From Pseudeuparius sepicola (taxonomy: Eukaryota; Arthropoda; Insecta; Coleoptera; Anthribidae): 64,000 bases of DNA. A program made the position numbers and the translations under genes. Below, piece by piece: positions 26,901 to 39,369 of this stretch. The DNA lies in assembly GCA_963920635.1 (NCBI GenBank), contig OY987304.1:30070365-30134364 (forward strand), written 5' to 3'. Positions within the stretch are counted from its first letter, which is position 1. Each line of letters starts with the position of its first letter. The notes beneath the pieces are model-generated. The model was not told the DNA's origin, searched no databases, and saw nothing but the letters and a program-made list of their open reading frames with translations.

Positions 26901-28740
26901 CGTGTATGCATAGCGGCCTAATGGTGGCGGTAATTTTGTTTGTGGTAAAATACTGGATGATCCAAAGTAATATCGGTCCATCCAAAGTTTTTAATGCAAT
27001 AGTAACGGAGAGTTGTAAAATTTCCGTTACACGTTGCACTATGCTAGAAATTGTAATTTTACTATAATTATTATGATAATAAATAATAAAATTATTAAAA
27101 TTAGTTCTAAAGAGTGGTTTATTTTCCGCCCGTCTGTAGAAAAACAAGTGTTGCTAACACTTGTGGAAAATCAATGCCTTTTCCGCATTCGACTGCTGCG
27201 CATCGTTCGATCAACGGCAGTCTCCTGCGGAAAAATGGATTTTCCGCACTTCTTATTCTATTCTATCATTTCTCTTTTGCAATACTAAAGTTCAGCTTTT
27301 AGTAACTTCCACATTCACATTCATGTTTCTGATTTTTGTTATGTCGAGTCCGACATAATAAAACAAAGAATTTACGATTTGAAATATTTTCTGTTTAAAC
27401 CTCTATAACACAGACGTTCTGCATTTTTATATCGAATGTGACGTGCCGTTTGCCTAAGGACGGTATAAAACAATCGGTGTTGCTCGACGTCTAATTTAAA
27501 AATGTGGACAATTTCGGTATTATCAGGATTATAGCTTACTATTTAACAGGTTTTACTGAGGTACCTACTAAAAGTATACACAGAGGAAAATGTCTTCTTC
27601 GTATGGACAGGAATTGTGACGTCACTGTTACAATTTCTATTTTCATTTTTGGCTTATTTAAAGAGCAAAAACAACTGCTCTTTCCTATTATTACCTATAT
27701 CTTAGAGGCCTGGTATATTTCCTTTCTTTATTTCTTTATTATAACCTTCCGATATACGTACAGAGGACTTTTTTTTCTTACGCAGATTTCTTTAGCAGAC
27801 TTTGTGAAACACTTGCCTTATTTTAAATATTCGGCCATGAAATTCCAAAAATATTTCGCCTGCGGCGCATTCTCACGGACAAATATATATGTACTGATTT
27901 TACAAAACCCGTTTAAAAATTCTATAAAAATTATATGGGGCCACTCCAAAACAAATTTCTATATACGCCACTGTGTCAATTAGATAAGGAGTTACAAATA
28001 AGGACGAAAAGGTAAATGGAATCACAAAAATATCGCGTCCGTTGACCTGTTTCCAAAGATGACAAAAGTATGGAAATAGAGTTTCCAACTTTGAAAAGTT
28101 TGTGCAAGATAAAACTGATATCCTGTTTATTGTAAAAGTTTTCCCGAAGTAAAAGGAATCGAAATAGTATTCGAGGAAATGAAAACAGATTGATCTCAAT
28201 ACGTCATTTACGTAATTTATGCACCTTATACAAGCACTACTTTAGGGCACGATGATTATTTATTTATTTAATATACAATACTCATAAGAATACCTATACT
28301 TATAATAGCCTACAATAAGACTACAAGGTGTGCTTAAATCAAATCCACAACCCACAACACCAACTATCCAACAACAATAACTATAAATACTAATTTTACA
28401 TTTAAATACATTAAGGCCGAGTCGGCAGGGAAAAAGTAAGGTTAGAATTCATTAAAATTTCAAAGCTACAAGAAAAACCGAAATCCGTAATTTATTGGAT
28501 ATCTAATATTTTATACAGTGCTTATTGATGGTAACGATAATGTTATTTTCCCGCCTTTATTGTCGGGAATTTCAAACCTAAAACTTATAAAACTTGCGTG
28601 ATGTAGCTCATTTCAAATGCAATATCAACCTGGCAGATAGTATTTTTATGGCTGTATTTTTGATGTACCAATATTATTTTTAATGTTTTTGATTCAAAGC
28701 AAATACTAAGTATAGTTTTCTGTCTCCATTACTTTGTAAA
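23938..28740. other. Long stretch without genes
   Basis: Only short open frames with no recognisable domains. About 50 bp at 24645-24715 recur inverted at about 30918-30978 (core CAGTCCAAACTCGTTG), a dispersed repeat. A ~28-bp stretch with GGCGGAAAAT at about 24391-24418 is related to the reverse complement of about 27118-27148. I see no promoter or RNA gene. Confidence 0.45.
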
Positions 28741-28769
28741 TATAGATTATTTTGGCTTTGATAGCTTTA

Positions 28770-28985
28770 GGTATGTTTTTTTCTGGTATCACAATATTGA
28801 TCAGGGTAAATAAAATTGACACTTTAATAATTCAAACTACTTTTAATTATAGGTACTACATTATGTCATGGATATTTTTTAAATTAATTAAATTGAAATT
28901 CATTGAATTCTGTAGCTTTGTGTTTTTTTCTGGCATAACAATATTAGGTAGGGTAAATAAAATTGATATCTTAGTAATTTAAACA
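28770..28985. repeat. Diverged direct duplication
   Basis: About 65 bp at 28770-28835 (TTTTTTTCTGGTATCACAAT to AATTCAAAC) recur at 28919-28985 with substitutions; the spacing is about 149 bp. Confidence 0.65.
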
Positions 28986-30018
28986 GTTTTCAATTAATAA
29001 TTAAATAAAACAATTTAACTAATTAATTAATATCTAACAATTAATTACTTTACATAATAAAAAAGATAGAACCAACAGAAACAACTACTCCGAGGGCTAA
29101 TGCCCCTACCGGCATTGAACTACACCATTGGTTCTCTATTTTCGTTTGGAATAAACATTGCAGATCAAAGTTTTCTCCTTCACCAACGTAACGTCAAAGA
29201 TATTGATATCTTTGTTGGGACATGTCCTGACATGCTGCAGGCACAACGATCCCAGCCAGCCCAGTACCGGTTTCATCCTCTTTAACTGTGAAAATAGAAA
29301 CACGATAAAAATTTCAAAACATAGAACAAGATAAAATTTGAAGTCTCTTGAGATCATCTTTATCCGATATCCAACATCCCCCCTAATAACAAAACTATGG
29401 TGAGTTGAAATAAATAAGGCAACATATATAGCGTATAACCACAGACCTATATAGCTTGTTACGGGTCCAGTCCGGCCTTGAATTATTTGGTGCCTCGGTT
29501 TTACATAACTACACTAAACATATTAAAACAAAGGATTGGGCGAAGCTGCATATGATTAAATGTACCGCCCAATACGCTATTGAAAGTGATCTACTTTGAG
29601 TCGATGACTCTAGTCTGGCCCGTCACTTATCACTTATTGCTACACTTATCTGGCACGCCACGACTTGCCCCGCCTCCTTGGCTCCTCCAGGCAGTCCAAA
29701 GTCCAAACTCGGCGCACAGCTCCCAAGCACGTCCGCTGCCCAGCAAACCCAAAGCACAGAAAAACAGCACTGTTCTTCTGTGCCCAAAGTAAGGTCCCAA
29801 AGCGAACGTAAGAACCTCGTAAAGGCCCTGGCCGTTAGATGAACCTCGTAGGCAAAAGCCTTGACTGTTAAAAGAACCCCATAGGTAAAGGTAAAAGCCT
29901 TAACTGTCAGATGAACCTCATAGGTAAAAGAAAAGGAGCCTTGGTAACGCGCACCACACATGAAAATCCATTCCTGCCGAAGCAGACTAGTTCAAAACGA
30001 TTAAATTAAAAAATTCAT
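28986..30018. other. Gene-poor stretch with a short minisatellite
   Basis: No supportable gene. At about 29808-29940, a ~40-bp unit (AGAACCTCGTA / AGATGAACCTCATAGGTAAA variants) is repeated three to four times. A GC-rich patch at 29640-29770 is of unknown origin. Confidence 0.45.
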
Positions 30019-30027
30019 CAATGTAAA
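30019..30027. repeat. SINE target duplication, left (CAATGTAAA)
   Basis: Repeated exactly at 30309-30317 after the A-rich tail. Confidence 0.75.
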
Positions 30028-30308
30028 TAGGGGCGGCGGTGTACGAGTGGGTCTTTCGATTGGACCCACGCTTTGACGCCGTACGTTGTGGGTTCGAGTC
30101 CCACCACGGTATGTGCCATGGGTGTTGTGTTTGTATTTATGTTTGTGTGTTTGTCTTTAGGTTTAAGTTAGGTTTAAGTATATACACAATATACAGCTGG
30201 CAAGGAGATGGCTTCGAGCCAGACAACTCCTGCCAGCGAGTCGAAGGAGGATGAAATAAGCCTGGGATCTGGGTCAATGGCCGTCGTTGTCTAGCCCATA
30301 AAAAAAAA
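30028..30308 (+). mobile_element. tRNA-derived SINE
   Basis: The head is tRNA-like: an A-box-like GTGTACGAGTGGGT is followed about 45 bp later by a B box GGGTTCGAGTCCCAC, the two internal RNA polymerase III promoter parts. The unrelated body includes TGGCAAGGAGATGGCTTCGA, and the element ends in ATAAAAAAAAA. Flanking CAATGTAAA copies mark target-primed insertion. It has no coding capacity and would depend on a partner LINE. Confidence 0.82.
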
Positions 30309-30317
30309 CAATGTAAA

Positions 30318-31330
30318 GAAACTGCCACCCGAAGTTCGACTATAAGTTGATATTATTTCAGGTAAAACTATTTTAAATCCAGCCAAAATCACCCAGGACA
30401 CCCAAGGACGTCCAGCAACCGACCAAGTGCCAACACACTCGTAAAACTTTCAGAGAAAAGCCCCTAATCGTTGTGTGAAGATTTAAAAAGAGAATCTACG
30501 CCCATGGAACAGCGTGCCGATTTAAAAACATCTCCGGAGCCCGCTGGCACCCTCTACATTCCGGACCAGAAATTAAAGCGGATCGATATCGAAAATCTTC
30601 TGGCATCTTCGCCGGAGCCATCTTGCGGCTAGCGGAAGTAACAATTATTCACAATCGGTGTCGCTGACTCGAAAGCAAAGTCTAGAAAACAGCACACTGT
30701 TTTCTGGGGTATACTGGGATAGCTCGGTAGGAATTACAGATGGGACATTTCGAGTCTGGCAATATCTTCATTTTGACTTTTGACAGGGTTTTACTTGACA
30801 TTAAGCCCTGGGAATTGGGCCTGGAGAAAGTGAAAGGTTAGAAAGCGATTTTGTGCGAATTTTGGAGCTGAAAGAATATTCTTGGGCAATGACAGTAATC
30901 TGCCAAGTTTATTTGTGATTTTTGAAGGCTAAACAATAAAGGTGGTAACCAAGGTAACGAGTTTGGACTGTGATTTTTGAGATTCATTACAATATTATTT
31001 GCCCCTTTCACTGCTCCCTTTCGCGACCAGAAATTTACTTGGGACCCGCCCAAATACACAACATACACAAACAGGGGTATCATTCCATCCTTTTCCCTTC
31101 AATAGAAATCGTATATTACATCAACCACACTCGAGCAGAAAATACAGACACAAAATTTTATATTTCCAGCTCCATAGATGGTGTTTATTTTCAACGGGTA
31201 CGTTGGGATCTATAGTAAACCCTAGAGCTGCGGGCGAGACTTCGAATTTTTTTTAGCCTTGAAACTCTTTTTACACATTGTGAAACTATTGACTAGTGGG
31301 GGACTATTATTAGTGCCAAAACAAATAACA
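30318..31330. other. Stretch without genes
   Basis: Short open frames without domains. It holds the second copy of the dispersed ~50-bp repeat (30918-30978) and a small hairpin near 30676-30702. Confidence 0.4.
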
Positions 31331-32550
31331 TACAGTGTGTCCAACTTTAAAGCTGTACAAATCCGTAAAATCTCCATTTTTGGAGACAATCGCCCAAACT
31401 TTTTTTTGTTTGAAAGGCCTTCAAAAACCGCTTCTTTTGACCTTCCTGTCATTTTCAAAATGCAAATCCAGGGCCGGCTGCGATTTTTTTATACCCTCGA
31501 TTTTCACGAAAACCATTTAGCGATTTTTTTTTATTTAAAATCTAACCCCACAGCATTAATCAGAACACCCAAAAACCCCTTTACACCAAATTTGAATAAA
31601 AAATATACAGGGAGTTCCAATCTGCAGGGTGTCAAAATTGAGCAAAATAGGACTTTTAAAGGCATCTGCCAAGTCAAGATTGCCATGGAATCCCCTCAAA
31701 ACAGTTAAATAGTCAATAAGACCACTCAAGGTGTTGGTGTGCAAAGATCCAATACAAAATATACAGAGTATTCTTATCTGTGCCAACTCAAATTACTGAA
31801 TTTTTTCTACTTTATACGGGTCAAAAATCGAGTATATCAAAACCGCTCCACACACTATAAACAAACTAAATCTAAAAAATACAGAAGTCTGCCAGTCCGT
31901 AAGTCCATATCAGTTAAGGTGGCTGGTGTGCCACAACAGGAAACACACAGAAAATGTATCATCTTAGACAGTGACTTTGTTGAGTAAGGTCCAATAATTT
32001 AAATCGTTTTTATTTGTTAGTTGGCATTTTGTAAAGAAATACATTACTTTTGTGTTTATCAATATTTTTTCAATGATTCCACAGCACTCATGACCCATAT
32101 AAAGTTTCATAAAAATTCAGCATTTTGAGATGGCACAGATAAGAATACTCTGTATATTTTGTATTGGACCTTTGCACACCGATACCTTGAGTGGTCCTAT
32201 TGACCATTAAACTGTTTTGAGAGGATTCCCTGGCACACTTGACTTTGCAGATGCCTTTAAAATTCCTATTTTGCTCCCTGTATATTTTTTATTCAAATTT
32301 GGTATATAGGGGTTTTGGAGTGTTCTGATTAACGCTGTGGGGTCAGATTTTAAATAAAAAAAATCGCTAAATGGTTTTCGAGAAAATTGGGGGTATAAAA
32401 AAATGGTAGCCGGCCCTGGATTTGCATTTTGAAAATAGCAGGAAGGTCAAAAGAAGGCCTTTCAAACAAAAAAAAGTTTAGGCGATTATCTCCAAAAATG
32501 AAGATTTTACGGATTTGTACAGTTTTAAAGTTGGACACCCTGTATAATAA
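31331..32550. mobile_element. Foldback element with ~430-bp arms
   Basis: The left arm (about 31331-31785, starting ACAGTGTGTCCAACTTTAAA) is the reverse complement of the right arm (about 32120-32550, ending TTGGACACCCTGTATA), with scattered differences. A ~335-bp unique loop lies between. TA flanks the ends. Open frames here come from the repeated arms. Confidence 0.8.
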
Positions 32551-32872
32551 TTGTATATGCGTTAAAATGTTCTTACTTATATAATTTATTTATGTTGACA
32601 ATATTTCTGGATTTGGTATTTAGGTATTTTTTTAATAAATGTGTTTTCTCATTTAACTATTTGATTTTATTCCTCTCTGTCAAAAAATGTTCAAAGGTAA
32701 TTCTGAATGAAAATGGGTAATTACTTTCTGGCGTGTTCAGTCAATACCTACTTAAAAAATCTCAATTCCTACATATAGGTACATACATAGTCAACAGTTT
32801 AAAAAATCCTTATTTACCTACTTTTACTATTTTTGTTTACACAAATTTAGTTTCTTGGTCGTTTCGTCAAAA

Positions 32873-33446
32873 TAAAACACAAATTTCTTGGGATTCGACC
32901 GAATAAAACAATATTTATTAAAAAACTTTTTTACTACGTACGTTTCGGCTCAGCGGCCATCCTCAGGTACAATTTTACATCGAGTAATTTGCTAAAAAAG
33001 GGTTAAGAAATGCTTAAAAGATTCGTTTTGCGCCACTTGCAATTCTTTCGTTCCACATACCTGACCAAAATTTTAAATTTTTTTAAATATAATGTGAAAA
33101 TTGTAACCTTTCCCAATTAAATGTAAAAATTGGCGAAAAGTATACTCTTATAGTTATGTTAAATTTAACACTACAATGTTTCTGATATGGTTTAGACATT
33201 GTTAATTTGGAATGTATTTCTTTTGACCGATGAGAATTCTTGTAAGTATTTTAAAAATTAATTTTTAAATGTTTTTATTTATATAGTGAAAAATCTTTTA
33301 AGCATTTCTTAACCCTTTTTTAGCAAATTACTCGATGTAAAATTGTACCTGATGATGGCCCCTGAGCCGAAACGTACGTAGTGAAAAAGTTTTTTAATAA
33401 ATATTGTTTTATTCGGTCGAATCCCAAGAAATTTGTGTTTTATTAT
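32873..33446. mobile_element. Foldback element with ~150-bp arms
   Basis: About 32873-33020 (AAAATAAAACACAAATTTCT, then CTACGTACGTTTCGGCTCAG) is repeated inverted at about 33294-33446 (CTGAGCCGAAACGTACGTAG). The central ~270 bp is unique and AT-rich, without an ORF. Confidence 0.8.
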
Positions 33447-34054
33447 TTTTGTGTATATCACTAATAAAAGTAGCATTTCATAAAACAGTGTTAGTTTTTT
33501 TTATTAAGAAATTCATTTTCGTCAATGTAATTTGAGCAAAAACTGCAAATTAAACAGTTATAGAGGGCAGGCCGTTACCTTATTTAACTATAGAGAAAAA
33601 TCAAACGGCAGAACATAAAAAACGCGATCACGTAAATTCAACAAAAGTGTCTACTTAAAACTGAACTTAGCACTTAGCAGCCAATTTTCTAGGAGCCAAA
33701 AATTTCAACGTTTATTTTTTGATGAATATTTTTCTTCATTCTCCAGTTTAATCTGTTTAGAAGGTTTAATAATAGTTACCCTTTCTACTTTATTTTTATC
33801 AAAATAAATTTGTGGAAATAAGGGCGAGGAAAATTTTTTGCTGCCAGAAAATCGGCTACTAACTTTACACCGGTTTAGTTAGGCAAATTGATTTTTAAAT
33901 GTCTTCCGATATTTGGCCCCGCCTGTTTAAGTTTAAATAGTTACGAGCCGCCACTGATTAAGTGGTGTGGTATCATAGCGTTGACTGAAGGTTTAAATCT
34001 TCACCCAACGATCATAGTTTGGCAGATATAAGCAATAATAATATCAAGAAAAAG
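33447..34054. other. AT-rich stretch without genes
   Basis: Nothing recognisable seen. Confidence 0.4.
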
Positions 34055-34446
34055 TGATAATGGGCATCATAGCACTCAAAGTTAGAAAACAAAAAAAAAC
34101 TAGTAACCGCTACACGTGTTTCATGCTATTTGGCAATCATCAGTACGGTGTAACATCAACCAAATCAAAAAGATAGGAATGATTTGGGAAACAACAAATG
34201 AAGTCCAGGCAGGAGCCAACAGCACATTTGCAGCTTCAGTCAGCACATCCCCTACTTTGGGGCTTGTACTAACATCGCCACGGAGGCTGCTATTTTATTG
34301 TTGCTTCCCAAATCATTCCTATCTTTTTGATTTGGTTGATGTTACACCGTACTGATGATTGCCAAATAGCATGAAACACGTGTCTGCGGTTACTAGTTTT
34401 TTTTTTGTTTTCTAACTTTGAGTGCTATGCCCATTATCACTTTTTC
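34055..34446. mobile_element. Palindromic element with ~130-bp arms
   Basis: The left arm (from AAAAGTGATAATGGGC) and right arm (ending GCCCATTATCACTTTTT) are inverted copies, with the motifs ACACGTGTTTCATGCTATTT and GGTGTAACATCAACCAAATC in the left arm. The ~95-bp loop, beginning GAAGTCCAGGCAGGAGC, recurs with the inner arm at 45720-45900. Confidence 0.8.
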
Positions 34447-36249
34447 TTGTATTTACATTTACACTCACAATCTTACATCTTTGTTGTTAATAATAATATC
34501 GTTTTAACAATGGCAGGCATTGTCCTAGCTAGCTAGCTTTTAAAATTGAGGATACAGTTTACTCCGGCCTTTTTTTTTTTCCGACAAAAATACACCCTGT
34601 ATACACTGTACTGATAGCAAAGTCTAGTATTCTCTAGACTTTGGTGATAGGTTCGGCCAATTATTGGGGCAACACCAAACAGAATGTCAACTTACAATTA
34701 GATTTTTTTTATCGTTTACACCCCTTGGGCACTAAATCGCCGGACACACAGTATATATTTTTATTAGTTACTTAAGCTAAAAAAATAAAAATAAATAACG
34801 ACCTCTTTCTGTATTCAACATTTTTTCAGAAAAACGCCTAGGTACATCAAAAAATACTCCCTAATAGAGGGAAGGCAATCAGTTTTTTCACTTTTCTCAA
34901 AGTTTTCATTTTGGACATAGGTATGTTTTGTTTTTCAAATCAACGTAAGAAATTGAAGCAACATAATGTAGATCACTATATTCTATAAAAAAGAGAATTT
35001 TAAAAATCTGCCAATCCGTTAAAATCGTCAAATATTAAACTGAAATACGCCCAACCCTGAATCCATTCCTAATTTTATAAAAGCCAAATCGTAGAATTAT
35101 TTCACTGGCCCCTTCTCCCTTCTCCCCCCCGTGTCTATTTTTAGACTTGTTTGCCCCGCCCCGAACACAAACCAGTATTGGAATACGAAATTGTCGAGTA
35201 CGAAATCTACCACTAGGTGGCGTTGAAGTCTAATTATCGATTTTGTTAGAGTCATTGTAATTATCGAAAATAGATGGTGCTAAACAGTAGTACTGGACGA
35301 GAGCTGAATAGAAATAATAATACCGCTATACATCAGTAGATGGAGTTGGTGCGCGGAGGCGAATGACTACGATCATTGGAAAAAGTTTTAAATACAATCG
35401 AATATCCATAGTCCTTCGCCTCCAAAAGCGCTCGGCATTTTATCTGGATCCGTGAGAGGTCTTTTTAAAGCTTCAGTCAACGCCCTAATGGTAAGTAAAT
35501 ATCTTGATAGTGTTTATAATAAATAACAGTGGTCCCATCTTTCCCAGAGACGTCTAACCATACAGGTCAAGCGAAACCCCCGTAACATGCCAAACAAAAT
35601 CATTTCTTAACCATTATTACCCAATAAATCCTGTACCGTATCTAGAATGTTTTCAGGCAATAAATGATAATTTAAATTGTATTTTCTCTCTGTAAAGTGG
35701 TCTGAAATGATAAAAATAGATTAAATTAGTAAGACGTGGCTTGTGGCTTTGAATGTTACCATTTTCTCCAAAACAGTTAGATAAACAATAAGCAATAAAA
35801 ATCCCTGTTCCCTTTACCAAAGTTGATATACCGGCGCATTCGCCTGAATTTGAATAAAATAATTTACATGGGAAAAATATAACTAGCTTCGCTAATAGGT
35901 CTGTGGTAGCGATCTTTAATCTTTATATAGGCACAGACCTATATATATATAGGTCTGTGATATAGGTCTGTAGTAAAAAAAGTAAAATTATGGCTCACTA
36001 GTGGCTGGTCCCCGATCATAATTTTTAGTACCTACCTAAACAACAGTTGACGAATTAAAAATATCGTGAAAATTATTTTCTAGGCAAGCAGGCCTGGATC
36101 TCAAATAGCCAAATTCGAACTCGAAAATTTTTGATCTTTTACACCTCTCGTTTCACTTATCCTGGGACACACTGTATATATCCAGATGTTTTCAAGTGTG
36201 GCAAGTTGACTTCAATTTTTTAATTTTTCATAATACTATTTAGCATTTC
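34447..36249. other. Stretch without genes, several small hairpins
   Basis: No supportable gene. Small perfect or near-perfect palindromes include AAAGTCTAGTATTCTCTAGACTTT (in two halves, about 34619-34642) and CACAGACCTATATA facing TATATAGGTCTGTG (35932-35959). The segment 36084-36180 is related to 48394-48490, marking the ends of one repeat family (shared CACACTGTATATA or TACACTGTATATA). Confidence 0.4.
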
Positions 36250-36391
36250 CCACAATGTTGTGAGAGCAGCCCCCCTATTATCCCTAGTTCAGGAATACCA
36301 GGAAATATTTTTGGAACGCATTTTGGATTTTTCAAAAATATTTCCCGGTAACCCTGAACTAGGGATAATATCGCGGCTGCTCTCACAATAT
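36250..36391. repeat. 142-bp hairpin element with ~60-bp arms
   Basis: GTTGTGAGAGCAGCC and CTAGTTCAGG on the left are answered by CCTGAACTAGG and GGCTGCTCTCACAAT on the right, around a ~20-bp centre. Confidence 0.75.
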
Positions 36392-36794
36392 TAATTTTTG
36401 CGATGGGAAACGAAAACAAACAACTTTTTCTTCAATCATGCTGAAGAAACTGTACCTACCCAATTTTAACAATAGGCAGTTCCAACAAAAGTTGGAATTT
36501 ACCCTAGTGCAAAAACAACGTTTCCTTCATTTTAAACAAATAATAATAATTTTACATGTTCCGCCAAAAGTTGCATTCGGTATTTAAAATGAAATGAAAA
36601 TGAAATCAACTATTAATAATGTAACAAAATCCTCCAAAAAAGTACGAAGTACGCGGAGCAGCCAAAGCTTGCTTGGACAAGTCCGATTTACCTCCCCTAC
36701 TACAATGAAGTACTAATAGTATAATATTATTACACAAGTTTTATAAATGTCATTTTAGTTATGACTGTTATTATTATTATTAACTACCTATTAT

Positions 36795-36975
36795 CGTTGA
36801 CTGACGTATTAATAAAGACTGCTCACGGCTGTCATGTTTGACAGTTCTCTGGCTCACCATGCGCTTCCCGGAGACAAAATACAATGCAAAATATATTGTT
36901 GACCATTAGGCGCCATCTATTTTCCAGGACATGAAGCTATAGCCGTGAGAAGTCTTATTAATACGTCAGTCAACG
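36795..36975. mobile_element. MITE with CGTTGACTG termini, second copy
   Basis: Starts CGTTGACTGACGTATTAATA and ends TATTAATACGTCAGTCAACG. It is flanked by CTATTAT at 36788-36794 and 36976-36982. It is related to 21549-21730 but inverted. The 7-bp target duplications of both copies differ, which shows independent insertions. Confidence 0.85.
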
Positions 36976-36982
36976 CTATTAT

Positions 36983-38106
36983 TATTATACACGAACGGAG
37001 CGAGTGCCTAATAGAACGAGTATCTAGAGAAGTTTGTAAAACTTGTTGCATAAGCATTTATGAAGATTATACAAAAAACAAGTTAGGTTAGCAGAAACAG
37101 AAATGAAATTTTAAATCTGGGGCTAACATTATTTATAAGCCTCGTTTTAGATTGCGGCTTTACCAACAAGTGTATTACCGATTGCCTTTTTCTATTTGGC
37201 TATGGGCATTGAATATGGAATTCGTATACCTTAATCATTGCTATGAGCCATCACATCATAGGCGTGGGAAGGGAATTGCGAGTACCACCGCCTTCGCCAA
37301 ATTCTAAAATACCAATTTAAAAACATTTCAAATTAATCCATTAGGTACTAGCGTTCCATATATGGAACACAAAACATCATCTACCATAAAGGCGTTGTAT
37401 AACTTATTTAAAATCACAAAACTCCATTTTGGACACCATTTTTAGGTTGTATAGTAACTGTCTGTACCTACCTCTTGATAGTTTGGACACAATCTCTGCT
37501 TTATTATATTTTTATCATTGAGTTTGTGAACGTGCAAGAAATCTCGAGTAGTAAAGGACAAGGACATATTTTTTACATTTTAGATCGTTTGTACTGTAAA
37601 CAACCAGTGTTTTGTTGAGTTTCTATCTCATTTATTTTATTGCTTTTATTGGGAAACCAAAACACAGTGAAACTCAAATTTGATTTCATTTGAAAAAGTG
37701 TCCGAAGGCAGTCTTTTAAAAGGGGCCTTAAATCTATAGCGTCCAGGGCCTGAAGTTTGGCTAAACCTGCACAGTACTTTTAGTACATTATCGGGGGCGG
37801 GCGTTGCGTCAATTTAATTAGAGAGGAACAAGAAGGTAAAATTTAGAATATAGCAGTCGCGGCAGTAAATAATTTTTCCCATTTTCTACTGGGGGGCACT
37901 ATCCCCCACAGCCCCTATGGACGAGCCTCCACTGGAAAATATGTACAACCAAGCACATGTTGGGATACTGGAAGCGAAGAGAAGCGCACAGACTTTTCAA
38001 TATATCTATGTACAGGTCCGTGAAATTCGGTGTTGGCACGTGTATCCTGCGACAGTCATACTGTACCGGTCTTCAGAATTTACACATAGTTGGTAGAATT
38101 GGTAGG
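36983..38106. other. Stretch without genes
   Basis: Short open frames only; no domain, RNA gene or strong repeat recognised. Confidence 0.4.
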
Positions 38107-38595
38107 CTACAACGTATCGCACACTTGTCCGAAATGAAGAAAGACACGGCTGGGTAAGTCATTATATGTCCGGCTGTACATGGTCCAGGTATTAAAGGAA
38201 AACCGCGGTGATTGTCCCAAAATCCATCGCCCAACGTAAAAAGTTTCCCAATATGAGGAAATCAGTCGCATTTCCTCTTCAAAGTCTTCAGCAACGAGTT
38301 CAATGGCAAACTGAACGTCTCTTTCAGGTATAAATACTGAACCTAGCCACATTTTGCAATGAATACGAAGGTTTTTGTTTTCTTTGTATAGGTAGGCTTG
38401 TATTTTGCGCCACATTTTTTGACTGAGGTGAAAAAGGCAGCCCACTACTTGACAATCCTGAAATGTAGTTTTTAGAGCTGTCATCGACGCTGCTTCAAAA
38501 TCGGACATGATCGACTTTGGCGATAAACTGGGTTCGATCTCTAATAACTTTGTCATGTTGGTTTTGTACGTATTTTCCGTCTTATTTGGGGGCAC
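38107..38595 (-). pseudogene. MULE-type transposase fragment
   Basis: 162 codons open, starting abruptly at the border of another repeat. Typical MULE-domain text is present: SPKSIMSDFEAASMTALKTT followed by VVGCLFHLSQKMWRKIQ, which holds a catalytic Asp (SDFE) and the GCxFHxxQ signature. The frame ends with the following helical region. The protein lacks its N-terminal DNA-binding part and first catalytic region, so it is a dead or domesticated fragment; nothing shows that it is expressed. Confidence 0.72.
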
Positions 38596-38890
38596 TTCCC
38601 AGCTAGCAGACTGTCGTCATTATGACGTAGCTTTTTCGTTATTTTTTACGTCATTATAACCAAAGGATTCACTTCACTGGTGCTTTATATCGACGGTAAA
38701 ATGTCACAGCCCTGCGACGTCATTTTGTGACGTCATAATGTCGTCAATATATGTCCAATATTCCACGAATTTATGACGTAATTTCGACGTATTTTTCACG
38801 TCATAATGCCATCAATATATGTCCAATATTCTACGAAATTATGACGTAATATCGACGTATTTTTCACGTTAAAATGATCTCACTAGGGTT
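38596..38890. mobile_element. ACGTC-rich element fragment
   Basis: Starts TTCCCAGCTAGCAGACTG, close to the terminal repeat of the element at 45190-46643, and continues with TGACGT/ACGTCA-rich direct repeats of ~70 bp (GTCAATATATGTCCAATATT at about 38743 and 38814). No right terminus was found. It truncates the transposase fragment to its left. Confidence 0.6.
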
Positions 38891-38969
38891 TTACTTTTTG
38901 ACCAATATATAAAATTATCTTTATTAAGTCTTTATTTAGGTACTTATATATAAGACATATTACCTATAC

Positions 38970-39129
38970 AGTATGGACACAGAAAAAGTGTTGAATAGGA
39001 AAAACTTTCTTATTTTTCATTTTATCGAAAAAAAGTTACTCTTGATGAAAAGTTTTGCTGGTAGTAGCTGGAGCAACGTTTCTCTATAAAATGAAAAATA
39101 AGAAAGTTTTTCCTTTTCTGTGGACATAC
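38970..39129. repeat. Palindromic element of ~160 bp
   Basis: AGTATGGACACAGAAAAAG and CTTTCTTATTTTTCATTTTA at the left are answered by TAAAATGAAAAATAAGAAAG and TTTTCTGTGGACATACT at the right. Confidence 0.75.
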
Positions 39130-39369
39130 TGCATATTATAACATTATTACAAAACTACAATAACAAAAAATATAAATATATTCTGGGTACCAACCAAAGG
39201 TGGGCATAGTGGAACTAACGTAAATCAATATTATGAAGTAAAGAAAAAGATGCAAAAACACCTAGTTTAGGCATAGGTAAACAAGCACTTCGTTACAATT
39301 TGAGTGAGTTCGCACACTTCATAATTATCACACAATTTACTAACAATGTATATTTGAAGTCTTCGAGAG

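Noticed and set aside
27504..27983. 159-codon ORF with hydrophobic stretches
   Set aside because: AT-rich sequence naturally gives Phe/Ile/Tyr-rich frames; no domain, no codon bias and no neighbours to support it.
38596..38890. Left end of the MULE whose transposase lies at 38107-38595
   Set aside because: The terminal repeat faces away from the transposase, so it belongs to another element that cuts it.
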